From: Helichrysum umbraculigerum
Lineage: Eukaryota > Streptophyta > Magnoliopsida > Asterales > Asteraceae
DNA: 64,000 nucleotides
Assembly (NCBI GenBank): GCA_949592205.1
Contig: CATIUR010000006.1
Span: 8,511,001-8,575,000, forward strand
Direction of reading: 5' to 3'
Of this stretch, positions 24,264 through 35,466 are shown piece after piece. The stretch's first letter is position 1, and the number at the start of each line of letters is the position of its first letter. The notes under the pieces were generated by a model. That model had not been told where the DNA came from, searched no databases, and saw only the letters and a program-made list of their open reading frames with translations. A program made the position numbers and the translations under genes.

Positions 24264-25377
24264 TGACTTATGAGGGTGTTGTTTATCATGTGCGCCTCTA
24301 CATGTGATCTTACATGCTTCTTTTTTTGGTGAAAATGGCTAACAAACTTTCGCCTTATATCATTGAAGCAAGTGATGCTTCTTTCTGGTAGATCCCAAAA
24401 CCAAGACTTAGCATACGATCTCAGGACCGATGGGAACATTTGACAGGCTACCGCATCCTCCCAGTGCTGAGTTTTAATCACATGATGGAATGATTGTATG
24501 AAGTCTTCAGGGTCTGTAGTTCCATCATAGACTCCGAGATTAGCAGGTACTGTAACTCCCGGGGTGAGTGGAACGTTGGCGATAGCCGGGTGAAACTGTG
24601 TATTTGAGTCAGGGATTACGTTTTGCGGTTGCGGTGTTTTTCCCTGCATTACTGCCAGGAGGTTTGCTAGCATTGGTGGCAATGGTGGTGGAGGGGTGGT
24701 ATTACTGCTGGTTGCATTAGTTTGCTGGTTGCATTAGTTGTGCCAGGAGTTGACCCAAAGCATTTGCAGTCTCCTGCACAGATGACCCCTGTGTGTTTTG
24801 GGCAGGTGCTTGCTGAAATGATGTGTTCTGAGATGGCACCTGTTGAGGTGGCGCCTGCTGATATGAAGCTTGCTGGTAGCTATGTATAGATGGTTGTGGA
24901 AATGGTGCCTGTTGGTATGGTACCTGCTGGAATAGCACATGCTGAAATGATACTTGTGGGAATGGTATTTGCTAAATAGCACCTGCTGGAACGACGCCTG
25001 CTGAAAGGGCACTTGTTGGAATGGCACATGTTGGAACGGTGGTGGAATGTTTTGCTGTGGAAATTGTTGGAAATTTTGCACCAGTGGCTGCTGGAATGTC
25101 TGTTGAGGAGGTTGTTGACCAACACTTGATTGGGCCTGTGTGAACGGCTGAGAACCCAGGCCATGTGGGGGTTGTTGCCCACCAGCTGGTGTTGGTCCCT
25201 AAGGTTGCGATGTCAGCCCCCTGGAGTGGTGAAATCCAGATGGCGGCGTGTTTCTTCCAGCACCTGTCGCCGATGCCATGCAGCCATCTCTCCAGCGGTT
25301 GGCAATGGCACTTGTGCAGCCATGAAATGCGTCGTGTTTTCACCGGCCGTTGGAGTCGGACCGGTGTTTGATATCAT
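24248..25377 (-). pseudogene. Gag N-terminal and capsid region (Tat element)
   Basis: The likely gag start is the ATG at 25377, followed by about 46 codons to a TGA. A Gln/Pro-rich low-complexity stretch (repeats of QQVPFQQ type, 24720-25080) then shifts between frames. The capsid part is open from 24682, with VYDGTTDPEDFIQSF and SWFWDLP. A frameshift near the seven-T run at 24321-24327 separates it from the downstream gag-pol frame. The glutamine repeats make slippage-type indels likely. Confidence 0.8.
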
Positions 25378-25456
25378 GATATCTGAGTTACTGAGTCAGA
25401 GTTAGAAAATCAGTTAGAAGTTATTTGCTAGCTCAATAAAAGAGTTAGGGTTTCAA

Positions 25457-25472
25457 CAAATGGATGGCGCCA
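25457..25472 (-). other. Primer binding site of the Tat element
   Basis: On the minus strand TGGCGCCATCCATTTG begins two bases after the 5' LTR. The TGGCGCC start is typical of Tat and Athila elements that use tRNAs other than initiator Met. I cannot assign the exact tRNA by eye. Confidence 0.7.
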
Positions 25473-25474
25473 TT

Positions 25475-26284
25475 TGATCAAGCATAATTTTATACCTGAG
25501 TGCGAGATGGATTGGGCCGACTCTTTACACTCCGCGACTAGTGTAAGGACCCGTTATAGTGTATCGAACAACAATAAGGGTGGTATAAATCGGTGATAGG
25601 AGATGAACAGTAATCTCCTAATGATGATAAGTGTAGGCGATGAATAGTGGTGAAGGTGTATTATGAGGTGTTGGACATGAATAATATCCAAGTGTTTGTA
25701 TTTATAGTGCCCTTCATTCACCTTGATCAGCAAGTTTGGACACGTGTCGTGATCTCATGGTACTTGATCGTACGGCTGACCGGTGATCTCGATGATACTA
25801 TTCATCGTACGGTGTACTCACGATTGCGAGGGTACCGATCGTGCGGCTGACACATGATCTTGGTTATACTGTTCATCGTACGGTGGATCCGCGATCGTGG
25901 TAGTTTTAATCGTACGGCTACGATTGATACAGCCTGGGTGTGGGGTCCCTGTGATGACGTGGACCAATGATATTCAAGGAAGAAAACCCTTGTCGGCTCC
26001 TGGGGAGACCACTACTAACGTGGGTGGAATCCGTTATAAGGTTGTCCCCTGCCAGGGGACATAAACCCTATCTTGATGGGCTTGCACCCTTTGCTGGGCT
26101 TTAGATTTGTGGGCCTTCCTGTATTTATACAGGACTGTCGATAGTTTGTTGTCTGCTATTGATCCCTGTAGTGTAGCCTTTCCTGTCAAAGCTTGCCGCC
26201 TGGACATGCCTGTCCTTTGGGCCGTCCTGCGTATGGGTTTCGCCTGTTTGTTTTGTGAGGTCCATTTAGGATGGTACACGATTA
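25475..26284 (-). repeat. 5' LTR of the Tat element
   Basis: Near-identical partner of 15302-16112, differing by about 16 substitutions or small indels. It carries the same ATCGTACGG cluster at 25765-25925. The following ATCTA (26285-26289) is the right-hand target duplication. Confidence 0.92.
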
Positions 26285-26289
26285 ATCTA

Positions 26290-26574
26290 TACTTCGAATT
26301 AAAGAAGAAGAAGAAGGTGCTCCATTCCACATAAAATAAAAACTTGCACAGAGAAAAAAAAATTTAAAACAAATTTCTTAATTTGGGATTATATACAGGG
26401 ATCGAGAGGTTTTGTGAATTCACGAAATCCAAATAAATAAATGATAAATGGGTGGAATACGGCTTCCGAGCCAGACGTGGGTGACGGTTGATAGAGGCTC
26501 TGCATCAAAATACATAGCCTGGAAAAAAAACCGCCTGGAAAAATAACTGAAACATGTCTTTATTAGACGGCTAG
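26290..26574. other. Host flank between two LTR insertions
   Basis: These 285 bp are all that separate the Tat element from the three-LTR array. The text AACATGTCTTTATTAGACGGCTAGGATTG resembles 6945-7260 (TTTATTAGAC and neighbours), so the original locus was related to that repeat-rich region. No gene is visible. Confidence 0.6.
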
Positions 26575-26579
26575 GATTG

Positions 26580-29500
26580 TGTCGCACCCCCAAATTTAGT
26601 CAACGCTGGTTAGCGGAAGCATTAGATCGAGCGGGGGCGTCTACGTCAACATTGGACATTGCGTATGATTATTGCTGAACAGTACATAGTATGATGTCAT
26701 CCTATTTCGTCGTGGGTCTCCTAGTTCCATATGCATGCAGTCTTATATGCGTAGCTAATTCCCTAAAAAACATAGTAAAAAGTCAACAACAATGTTGAGT
26801 GAATTCACATGTTTTATAAGTGTAGTTCATTGTAACAAATAGTTTATAAATTGTTGACACAAAAGTCAAATAGTGTTTGTGTTGGAATGTTATCCAAATA
26901 TATGTTTAGTTGGGATGTCCTCCAAAAGTCCAAAGTATAAGTTTAAAATATGTTTCACAAGTTAGCACCGGTCGTTCTCCGGCGAGTTCACAGTTAGTAC
27001 CGATCGTTCTCCGGTAAGTTCACAAGTTAGCACCGGTCGTTCTCCGGCGAGTTCACAGTTAGTACCGGTCGTTCTCCGGTAAGTTCACAAGTTAGCACCG
27101 GTCGTTCTCCGGCGAGTTCACAGTTAGTTACGGTCGTTCTCCGGTAAGTTTACAAGTTAGCACCGGTCGTTCTCCGGCGAGTTCACAGTTAGTACCGGTC
27201 ATTTTCCGGTAAGTTCACAAATTAGTTTACACAAATGTAACAGTTTATAGTATGAAAACGCTATTTCATAAATAATAGTTGTATAGTATGAACACAATCA
27301 TAAACAATCAGTATAAAAGCATAAAATCAATTATATAATAATTGCACATGTAGCAAAAGAGTTGGCTATGTTTTTCACCCCTATTTAAAAAGCAGTAAAA
27401 CAGTAAAAATGTAGGGGCTGTGAACTCACCTCGTGAGCTAAATGCGTGAGAGCTAGCAAAGCGAAAGTCCAGGTAGGGTCTCTAACGTCCTAAACGTATG
27501 AGATTACAAGTTTAAGTAAATGGATATCTCTATAAACTATCCATGCTAATGTCCACTCAACTAGTGTGTTCAATTGTATTTTGTTTTTGAAAATAAACGT
27601 GTACGACCCGTTGGTGAAAGTTTGTAATAATAATTCTTAAAAGACATTACTATCAGGTTTGTTCATTGTACACTTTACATTGGTATATATCACATGTTAT
27701 CGTATGTGGTTATCGGTTATCACGCGAATTTAATACTTAGTGTCAACGTCTTGCGGTTTACGTCTCGGTTCAAATATAAGAGTCGTTTTTCGTTCGGGTT
27801 ATGTTTACAAGCCTCATTTTTGGTCCAAGACACTTAATAAGTCACTCAAACCCACTTTGTTTACAATTTTTCAAAATTCGTAAGTTTCTAAAAATAGAAA
27901 GTTTGACGTTTTCGAAACCGAACCCCGTTTTTGTTGACTCGGTCAAACCTTCCCAAAACTTTTACCCAAGCCTTAGATATGTTCATGGACCATAAAAAGT
28001 TAGTTTTTCCATTTATAGTAAGTCCACAAGTGTCGGTTTTTATTAGCTACTAAAATCAGTCCACACTTTATATTTTCCAGAAAATGTACCTGTTTGTCGA
28101 ATTTTTCTAAAAATCTACAATCCGTAAACAATTCCAACAACATTACCAGTTGTTCCCCTATATGTTATATACTTCAATTAAATTTTTCATGAATTTTAGA
28201 TGAGTCTAAGTATTTTTAAAAATTACATGTGTCCTCTGAGCTCCATCAGTTGACCAATCTGGATACATGCATGAAGATTGAGCTTTTGGGAAAAATATAT
28301 ACGTTTTTTGGAAAAAGTCATCAGTACAATAATTGTAGCTAACAAAGTTTTTGAGATTTTAGCGATGGTTTCAAGTCATTTGGAGTTGTATAGCTCAAGA
28401 TATGGCCAAAATAATAAGACCAAAGTTTCTGACATTTCAGGGCAGATTGTATATGTGTTCTTATACAAATTATTAAAAATAGTAAATGAGCTCAGAAAAA
28501 TAAGTGGCTTACGGGGTTTGAAAGATTACTTCCTGAACTTGATTTTAAACTATAAAAACATCCATTTTCATGAAGAAATTATTTTTATAAAAATCGTGGA
28601 ATTAGCATAAACTTTCTGGATAGAAAGTTAAAGTATCATTATATTGAGTTTTATGTTAAGAAAAATGATTTTTGTGCAATGTATGGACATAATACTTGTT
28701 GAGTGAGTTTATTAACATGTTATAAGAGTATAAAGATAAAGAAAAGGATCCTCACAATGGTGTTATGGAAGATTTGATGGCAGAAGTGTAATGAGATGAT
28801 CTTGTAGTGTTGAAATCTTGAAAACCCTTTGCAATAAGATGGATATTTGTGTGGTGGTTCTTGGTGGTGTCAAGGTGGTTTATGGTGGTTGTAGGGAGGT
28901 GGTTAGGGATGAGATTTCTCAGAGTTTTAGTGAGAGGCTAGAGAGTTTGGAGGTGAATTGAATGTTGGTGAATGAAGTTGCATGAAGGTTGAGTGTCTTG
29001 AAGTGGGAAATGAATGAGTGGGATTTGCATGAATTTTGAGAGGGCAAGAGTGGAGGTGGTCAGCCCCCCATGGGCCCCCACTTCTGAGTTTGTGATTTAA
29101 TTTCAATTTCCATACTGTGTTTACGTATTTAGGTCGTTTACCTGTTGTTCGTGTTAAAACGTTAAATCGCGTAACAAAATTTTTAGTCGTTTAAATTAAC
29201 GATATATTTGGGATAATTTTTCATTGAAGTATTATTAAAATACTTTATTTTGAGTTGTCAAAATATTTATCGATTTTCATTTGGTTGCCGAATTCGATTC
29301 GTGCGTTTTCTTTGCGTTTGAGACGTTTTAAGCGAAACGTCTATGTTTTTCGTGTATTATTTAAATAAAATAATAATATATGATAAATAACTTCTAAAAA
29401 TAGATTTAAGTTATTTATAGAAATGTTTTTACCAACGTCGTATATTTTTTTAGAGTTTGTTCCAAATGTTTTGTACGTAATTACAACTAATTACGAAATG

Positions 29501-29640
29501 TATAATACTAAGCGTATTAACTAGTTGGGCCTTGCTAGACTTACCTCTAAAATAGTTGTGAATTCACTTAAGTAGGGAATTAGCCTAAAATGCAAATGTT
29601 TAGTGTACTTAATTGTATTCAAATTTGCGGGGGTGTCACA
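26580..29640 (-). repeat. LTR A of the array
   Basis: A 3061-bp LTR bounded by TGTCGCACCC and GGGTGTCACA. It lacks CATGCATCAGAG near 26660, which the other two copies have. The plus-strand 110-codon ORF at 28278-28610 occurs in all three copies but looks fortuitous. Confidence 0.93.
26956..27220. repeat. ACCGGTCGTTCTCCGGT repeat cluster in LTR A
   Basis: Eight alternating 32-33-bp units, four of a 65-bp dimer. Each has an ACCGG...CCGGY inverted pair around TCGTTCT. The same cluster is at 31407-31670 and 35854-36116 in the other LTRs. Confidence 0.92.
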
Positions 29641-31019
29641 TTCTCCCCCTGTTAGAGAAATCTCGTCCCGAGATTTTAATCCATGTCGGAACGTCAGACG
29701 CGTGTGTTTCCGAGAAGTCGTGTTGTCACCATAGTAGCTTTAGGTTGTTGTAAATGTTCTAACGGTTTAAGTATACTCGTCGTATAGTTCAATAAGTTAT
29801 ATGTTCAACAGCAGTCTAGGTTCACTAAGCGCTAAATTCAAGACATTCGAATAATGTAACGTTAAAGAGTAATCGGAGTTTACTAAGACGTATCGATGTT
29901 GACGTAGGGATCCGGTTGTGTACCCTTTTATTTAAGTATGTTCGTGCGTCCAGGAGCTATTGGAACATTAACGTTGCGGTTTTTGTTTAAAATGAACAAA
30001 CTGTTGTCAAAATAGTTGGCAATTCGAAACGGTTAAATTGTTGTTCAAATCGTGGTAAAATCATGACAGAGTAGTTGTTTAAAACAGTTGATAAACTTAC
30101 TTGTAAATCTTTTGTTGTTTAAATATAAACAAGTTATGTATAAATCGTTGATATTCAATCGAAATAGTGATCAATTCGTATATGTTTTAGAAAATCATTT
30201 CAGTGTATAAATAGTAGTATTCGTTTGGAAATCAATCTGGTGAATATATAGTAGGAAAACCTTCCAGTATAGTTGTTTGTTGAAATAACCGTTTCAAAAT
30301 ATAATTTGTAGGAAATTATCCTATAAGGTTTGCTATTCGTGGGAGAATTCGTTCCGCGTAGTACTTAAGAAGGCTCGTTACTCCGATACGTATCGTGATC
30401 TCCATTTGTTTCATCCGTCCATTCGATTGATAAGTTGTCGGTCCTAATCGTTAAACGTTTAGTACGAATTCGCTCGGTCTGTTCGAGAATAAGAGTTTGT
30501 TTGCAAAATAGTCAAGCAAAATAGAGTAGTCGTTCAGATAGTAGTCAATGCCAAAGTAAGAAATGTGAAGAATGAAGTCTCACATGTTTCTGTTATCGAG
30601 CATTAAGAAGAATTAGCGATATCCCCATCACGTATCTTACGACTATGAAACGCCCATATGTACTTAGTATGATATAATCATGTTGGCCAGGCGTCATTAT
30701 ATGATGCTAAATATATATTTCTTTTCATCAACCGCCTTAATAAGATCAGGTTCATACGAGTCAGCGAATTGGGTGTAGTACGGTTCAAGGCAAAGTCAAC
30801 CATACAATAAAACAAGTAAAATAAGTGTACGATAGTATTGGTCGGTTGGTTCGCGTATGTCGATGTGTCATAACAAATGTTGTCGTGTATATGGTTAAAC
30901 GTATGCAAATGTATGTGTATGCATGAAAGTACTAGCCAAGGCTATAGTCTAGGTCTTTAAGGTCTCTAGGTCGCTTAAAGATTTCTAGTTCGCTATAACC
31001 AATGGCTCTGATACCAATC
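29641..31019 (-). other. Internal region 1 of the array, non-coding
   Basis: On the minus strand it starts with an intact PBS (TGGTATCAGAGC, 31005-31016) three bases from LTR B. It ends with CTCGTCCCGAG-type text and the PPT AGGGGGAGAA (29641-29650) before LTR A. Only small ORFs occur (up to 76 codons). The ends resemble those of autonomous gypsy elements while the coding middle is missing. Confidence 0.85.
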
Positions 31020-34000
31020 TGTCGCACCCCCAAATTTAGTCAACGATGGTTAGCGGAAGCATTAGATCGAGCGGGGGCGCCGACGTCAACATTGGACATT
31101 CATGCATCAGAGCGTATGATTATTGCTGAACAGTACATAGTAAGATGTCATCCTATTTCGTCGTGGGTCTCCTAGTTCCATATGCATGCAGTCTTATATG
31201 CGTAGCTAATTCCCTAAAAAACATAGTAAAAAGTCAACAACAATGTTGAGTGAATTCACAGGTTTTATAAGTGTAGTTCATTGTACCAAATAGTTTATAA
31301 ATTGTTGACACAAAAGTCAAATAGTGTTTGTGTTGGAATGTTATCCAAATATATGTTTAGTTGGGATGTCCTCCAAAAGTCCAAAGTATAAGTTTAAAAT
31401 ATGTTTCACAAGTTAGCACCGGTCGTTCTCCGGCGAGTTCACAGTTAGTACTGGTCGTTCTCCGGTAAGTTCACAAGTTAGCACCGGTCGTTCTCCGGCG
31501 AGTTCACAGTTAGTACCGGTCGTTCTCCGGTAAGTTCACAAGTTAGCACCGGTCGTTCTTCGGCGAGTTCACAGTTAGTTACGGTCGTTCTCTGGTAAGT
31601 TTACAAGTTAGCACCGGTCGTTCTCCGGCGAGTTCACAGTTAGTACCGGTCATTTTCCGGTAAGTTCACAAATTAGTTTACACAAATGTAACAGTTTATA
31701 GTATGAAAACGCTATTTCATAAATAATAGTTGTATAGTATTAACACAATCATAAACAATCTGTATAAAAGCATAAAATCAATTATATAATAATTGCACAT
31801 GTAGCAAAAGATTTGGCTATTTTTTTCACCCCTATTTAAAAAGCAGTAAAACAGTAAAAAGGTAGGGGCTGTGAACTCACCTCGTGAGCTAAATGCGTGA
31901 GAGCTAGCAAAGCGTAAGTCCAGGTAGGGTCTCTAACGTCCTAAACGTATGAGATTACAAGTTTAAGTAAATGGATATCTCTATAAACTATCCATGCTAA
32001 TGTCCACTCAACTAGTGTGTCCAATTGTATTTTGTTTTTGAAAATAAACGTGTACGACCCGTTGGTGAAAGTTTGTAATAATAATTCTTAAAAGACATTA
32101 CTATCAGGTTTGTTCATTGTACACTTTACATTGGTATATATCACATGTTATCGTATGTGGTTATCGGTTATCACGCGAATTTAATACTTAGTGTCAACGT
32201 CTTGCGGTTTACGTCTCGGTTCAAATATAAGAGTCGTTTTTCATTCGGGTTATGTTTACAAGCCTCATTTTTGGTCCAAGACACTTAATAAGTCACTCAA
32301 ACCCACTTTGTTTACAATTTTTCAAAATTAGTAAGTTTCTAAAAATAGAAAGTTTGACGTTTTCGAAACCGAACCCCGTTTTTGTTGACTCGGTCAAACC
32401 TTCCCAAAACTTTTACCCAAGCCTTAGATATGTTCATGGACCATAAAAAGTTAGTTTTTCCATTTATAGTAAGTCCACAAGTGTCGGTTTTTATTAGCTA
32501 CTAAAATCAGTCCACACTTTATATTTTCCAGAAAATGTACCTGTTTGTCGAATTTTTCTAAAAATCTACAGTCCGTAAACAATTCCAACAACATTACCAG
32601 TTGTTCCCCTATATGTTATATACTTCAATGAAATTTTTCATGAATTTTAGATGAGTCTAAGTATTTTTAAAAATTACATGTGTCCTCTGAGCTCCATCAG
32701 TTGACCAATCTGGATACATGCATGAAGATTGAGCTTCTGGGAAAAATATATACGTTTTTTGGAAAAAGTCATCAGTACAATAATTGTAGCTAACAAAGTT
32801 TTTGAGATTTTAGCGATGGTTTCAAGTCATTTGGAGTTGTATAGCTCAAGATATGGCCAAAACAATAAGACCAAAGTTTCTGACATTTCAGGGCAGATTG
32901 TATATGTGTTCTTATACAAATTATTAAAAATAGTAAATGAGCTCAGAAAAATAAGTGGCTTATGGGGTTTGAAAGATTACTTCCTGAACTTGATTTTAAA
33001 CTATAAAAACATCCATTTTCATGAAGAAATTATTTTTATAAAAATCGTGGAAGTAGCATAAACTTTCTGGACAGAAAGTTAAAGTATCATTATATTGAGT
33101 TTTATGTTAAGAAAAATGATTTTTGTGCAATGTATGGACATAATACTTGTTGAGTGAGTTTATTAACATGTAATAAGAGTATAAAGATAAAGAAAAGGAT
33201 CCTCACAATGGTGTTATGGAGGATTTGATGGCAGAAGTGTAATGAGATGATCTTGTAGTGTTGAAATCTTGAAAACCCTTTGCAATAAGATGGATATTTG
33301 TGTGGTGGTTCTTGGTGGTGTCAAGGTGGTTTATGGTGGTTGTAGGGAGGTGGTTAGGGCTGAGATTTCTCAGAGTTTTAGTGAGAGGCTAGAGAGTTTG
33401 GAGGTGAATTGAATGTTGGTGAATGAAGTTGCATGAAGGTTGAGTGTCTTGAAGTGGGAAATGAATGAGTGGGATTTGCATGAATTTTGAGAGGGCAAGA
33501 GTGGAGGTGGTCAGCCCCCCATGGGCCCCCACTTCTGAGTTTGTGATTTAATTTCAATTTCCATACTGTGTTTACGTATTTAGGTCGTTTACCTGTTGTT
33601 CGTGTTAAAACGTTAAATCGCGTAACGAAATTTTTAGTCGTTTAAATTAACGATATATTTGGGATAATTTTTCATTGAAGTATTATTAAAATACTTGATT
33701 TTGAGTTGTCAAAATATTTATCGATTTTCATTTGGTTGCCGAATTCGATTCGTGCGTTTTCTTTGCGTTTGAGACGTTTTAAGCGAAACGTCTATGTTTT
33801 TCGTGTATTATTTAAATAAAATAATAATATATGATAAATAACTTCTAAAAATAGATTTAAGTTATTTATAGAAATGTTTTTACCAACGTCGTATATTTTT
33901 TTAGAGTTTGTTCCAAATGTTTTGTACGTAATTACAACTAATTACGAAATGTATAATACTAAGCGTATTAACTAGTTGGGCCTTGCTAGACTTACCTCTA

Positions 34001-34091
34001 AAATAGTTGTGAATTCACTTAAGTAGGGAATTAGCCTAAAATGCAAATGTTTAGTGTACTTAATTGTATTCAAAATTGCGGGGGTGTCACA
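31020..34091 (-). repeat. LTR B (shared middle LTR)
   Basis: 3072 bp, same ends as LTR A. It has private changes such as GTGTGTCCAATT near 32020 and a TGG codon-like change near 32960. As the middle LTR it serves both internal regions. Confidence 0.93.
31407..31670. repeat. ACCGGTCGTTCTCCGGT repeat cluster in LTR B
   Basis: Same eight-unit organisation as in LTR A, with a few substitutions (for example ACTGGTC and TTCTTCGG variants). Confidence 0.92.
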
Positions 34092-35466
34092 TTCTCCCCC
34101 TGTTAGAGAAATCTCGTCCCGAGATTTTAATCCATGTCGGAACGTCAGACGCGTGTGTTTCCGAGAAGTCGTGTTGTCACCATAGTAGCTTTAGGTTGTT
34201 GTAAATGTTCTAACGGTTTAAGTATACTCGTCGTATAGTTCAATAAGTTATATGTTCAACAGCAGTCTAGGTTCACTAAGCGCTAAATTCAAGACATTCG
34301 AATAATGTAACGTTAAAGAGTAATCGGAGTTTACTAAGACGTATCGATGTTGACGTAGGGATCCGGTTGCGTACCCTTTTATTTAAGTATGTTCGTGCGT
34401 CCAGGAGCTATTGGAACATTAACGTTGCGGTTTTTGTTTAAAATGAACAAACTGTTGTCAAAATAGTTGGCAATTCGAAACGGTTAAATTGTTGTTCAAA
34501 TCGTGGTAAAATCATGACAGAGTAGTTGTTTAAAACAGTTGATAAACTTGTAAATCTTTTGTTGTTTAAATATAAACAAGTTATGTATAAATCGTTGATA
34601 TTCAATCGAAATAGTGATCAATTCGTATATGTTTTAGAAAATCATTTCAGTGTATAAATAGTAGTGTTCGTTTGGAAATCAATCTGGTGAATAAATAGTA
34701 GGAAAACCTTCCAGTATAGTTGTTTGTTGAAATAACCGTTTCAAAATATAATTTGTAGGAAATTATCCTATAAGGTTTGCTATTCGTGGGAGAATTCGTT
34801 CCGCGTAGTACTTAAGAAGGCTCGTTACTCCGATACGTATCGTGATCTCCATTTGTTTCATCCGTCCATTCGATTGATAAGTTGTCGGTCCTAATCGTTA
34901 AACGTTTAGTACGAATTCGCTCGGTCTGTTCGAGAATAAGAGTTTGTTTGCAAAATAGTCAAGCAGAATAGAGTAGTCGTTCAGATAGTAGTCAATGCCA
35001 AAGTAAGAAATGTGAAGAATGAAGTCTCACATGTTTCTGTTATCGAGCATTAAGAAGAATTAGCGATATCCCCATCACGTATCTTACGACTATGAAACGC
35101 CCATATGTACTTAGTATGATATAATCATGTTGGCCAGGCGTCATTATATGATGCTAAATATATATTTCTTTTCATCAACCGCCTTAATAAGATCAGGTTC
35201 ATACGAGTCAGCGAATTGGGTGTAGTACGGTTCAAGGCAAAGTCAACCATACAATAAAACAAGTAAAATAAGTGTACGATAGTATTGGTCGGTTGGTTCG
35301 CGTATGTCGATGTGTCATAACAAATGTTGTCGTGTATATGGTTAAACGTATGCAAATGTATGTGTATGCATGAAAGTACTAGCCAAGGCTATAGTCTAGG
35401 TCTTTAAGGTCTCTAGGTCGCTTAAAGATTTCTAGTTCGCTATAACCAATGGCTCTGATAATAATC
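34092..35466 (-). other. Internal region 2 of the array, non-coding
   Basis: Nearly identical to internal region 1 but with a short deletion near 34548 (ACTTAC lost). The PBS is mutated: the plus strand reads CTCTGATAATAATC instead of CTCTGATACCAATC. The right end keeps the PPT. Confidence 0.85.

Larger units (their letters stand above)
15302..26284 (-). mobile_element. Complete Tat-lineage Ty3/gypsy LTR retrotransposon
   Basis: An 11.0-kb element with 811/810-bp LTRs (15302-16112 and 25475-26284) flanked by the perfect 5-bp duplication ATCTA (15297-15301 and 26285-26289). On the minus strand the order is PBS, gag, protease, RT, RNase H, a second RNase H, integrase, then an antisense extra gene, PPT and 3' LTR. 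A second RNase H and an extra ORF between pol and the 3' LTR are known marks of the Tat lineage (Retand/Ogre relatives). The LTRs differ at about 16 positions by eye, roughly 2%, so the insertion is fairly recent. The gag-pol is nevertheless broken at several places, so the copy is not autonomous. Confidence 0.92.
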
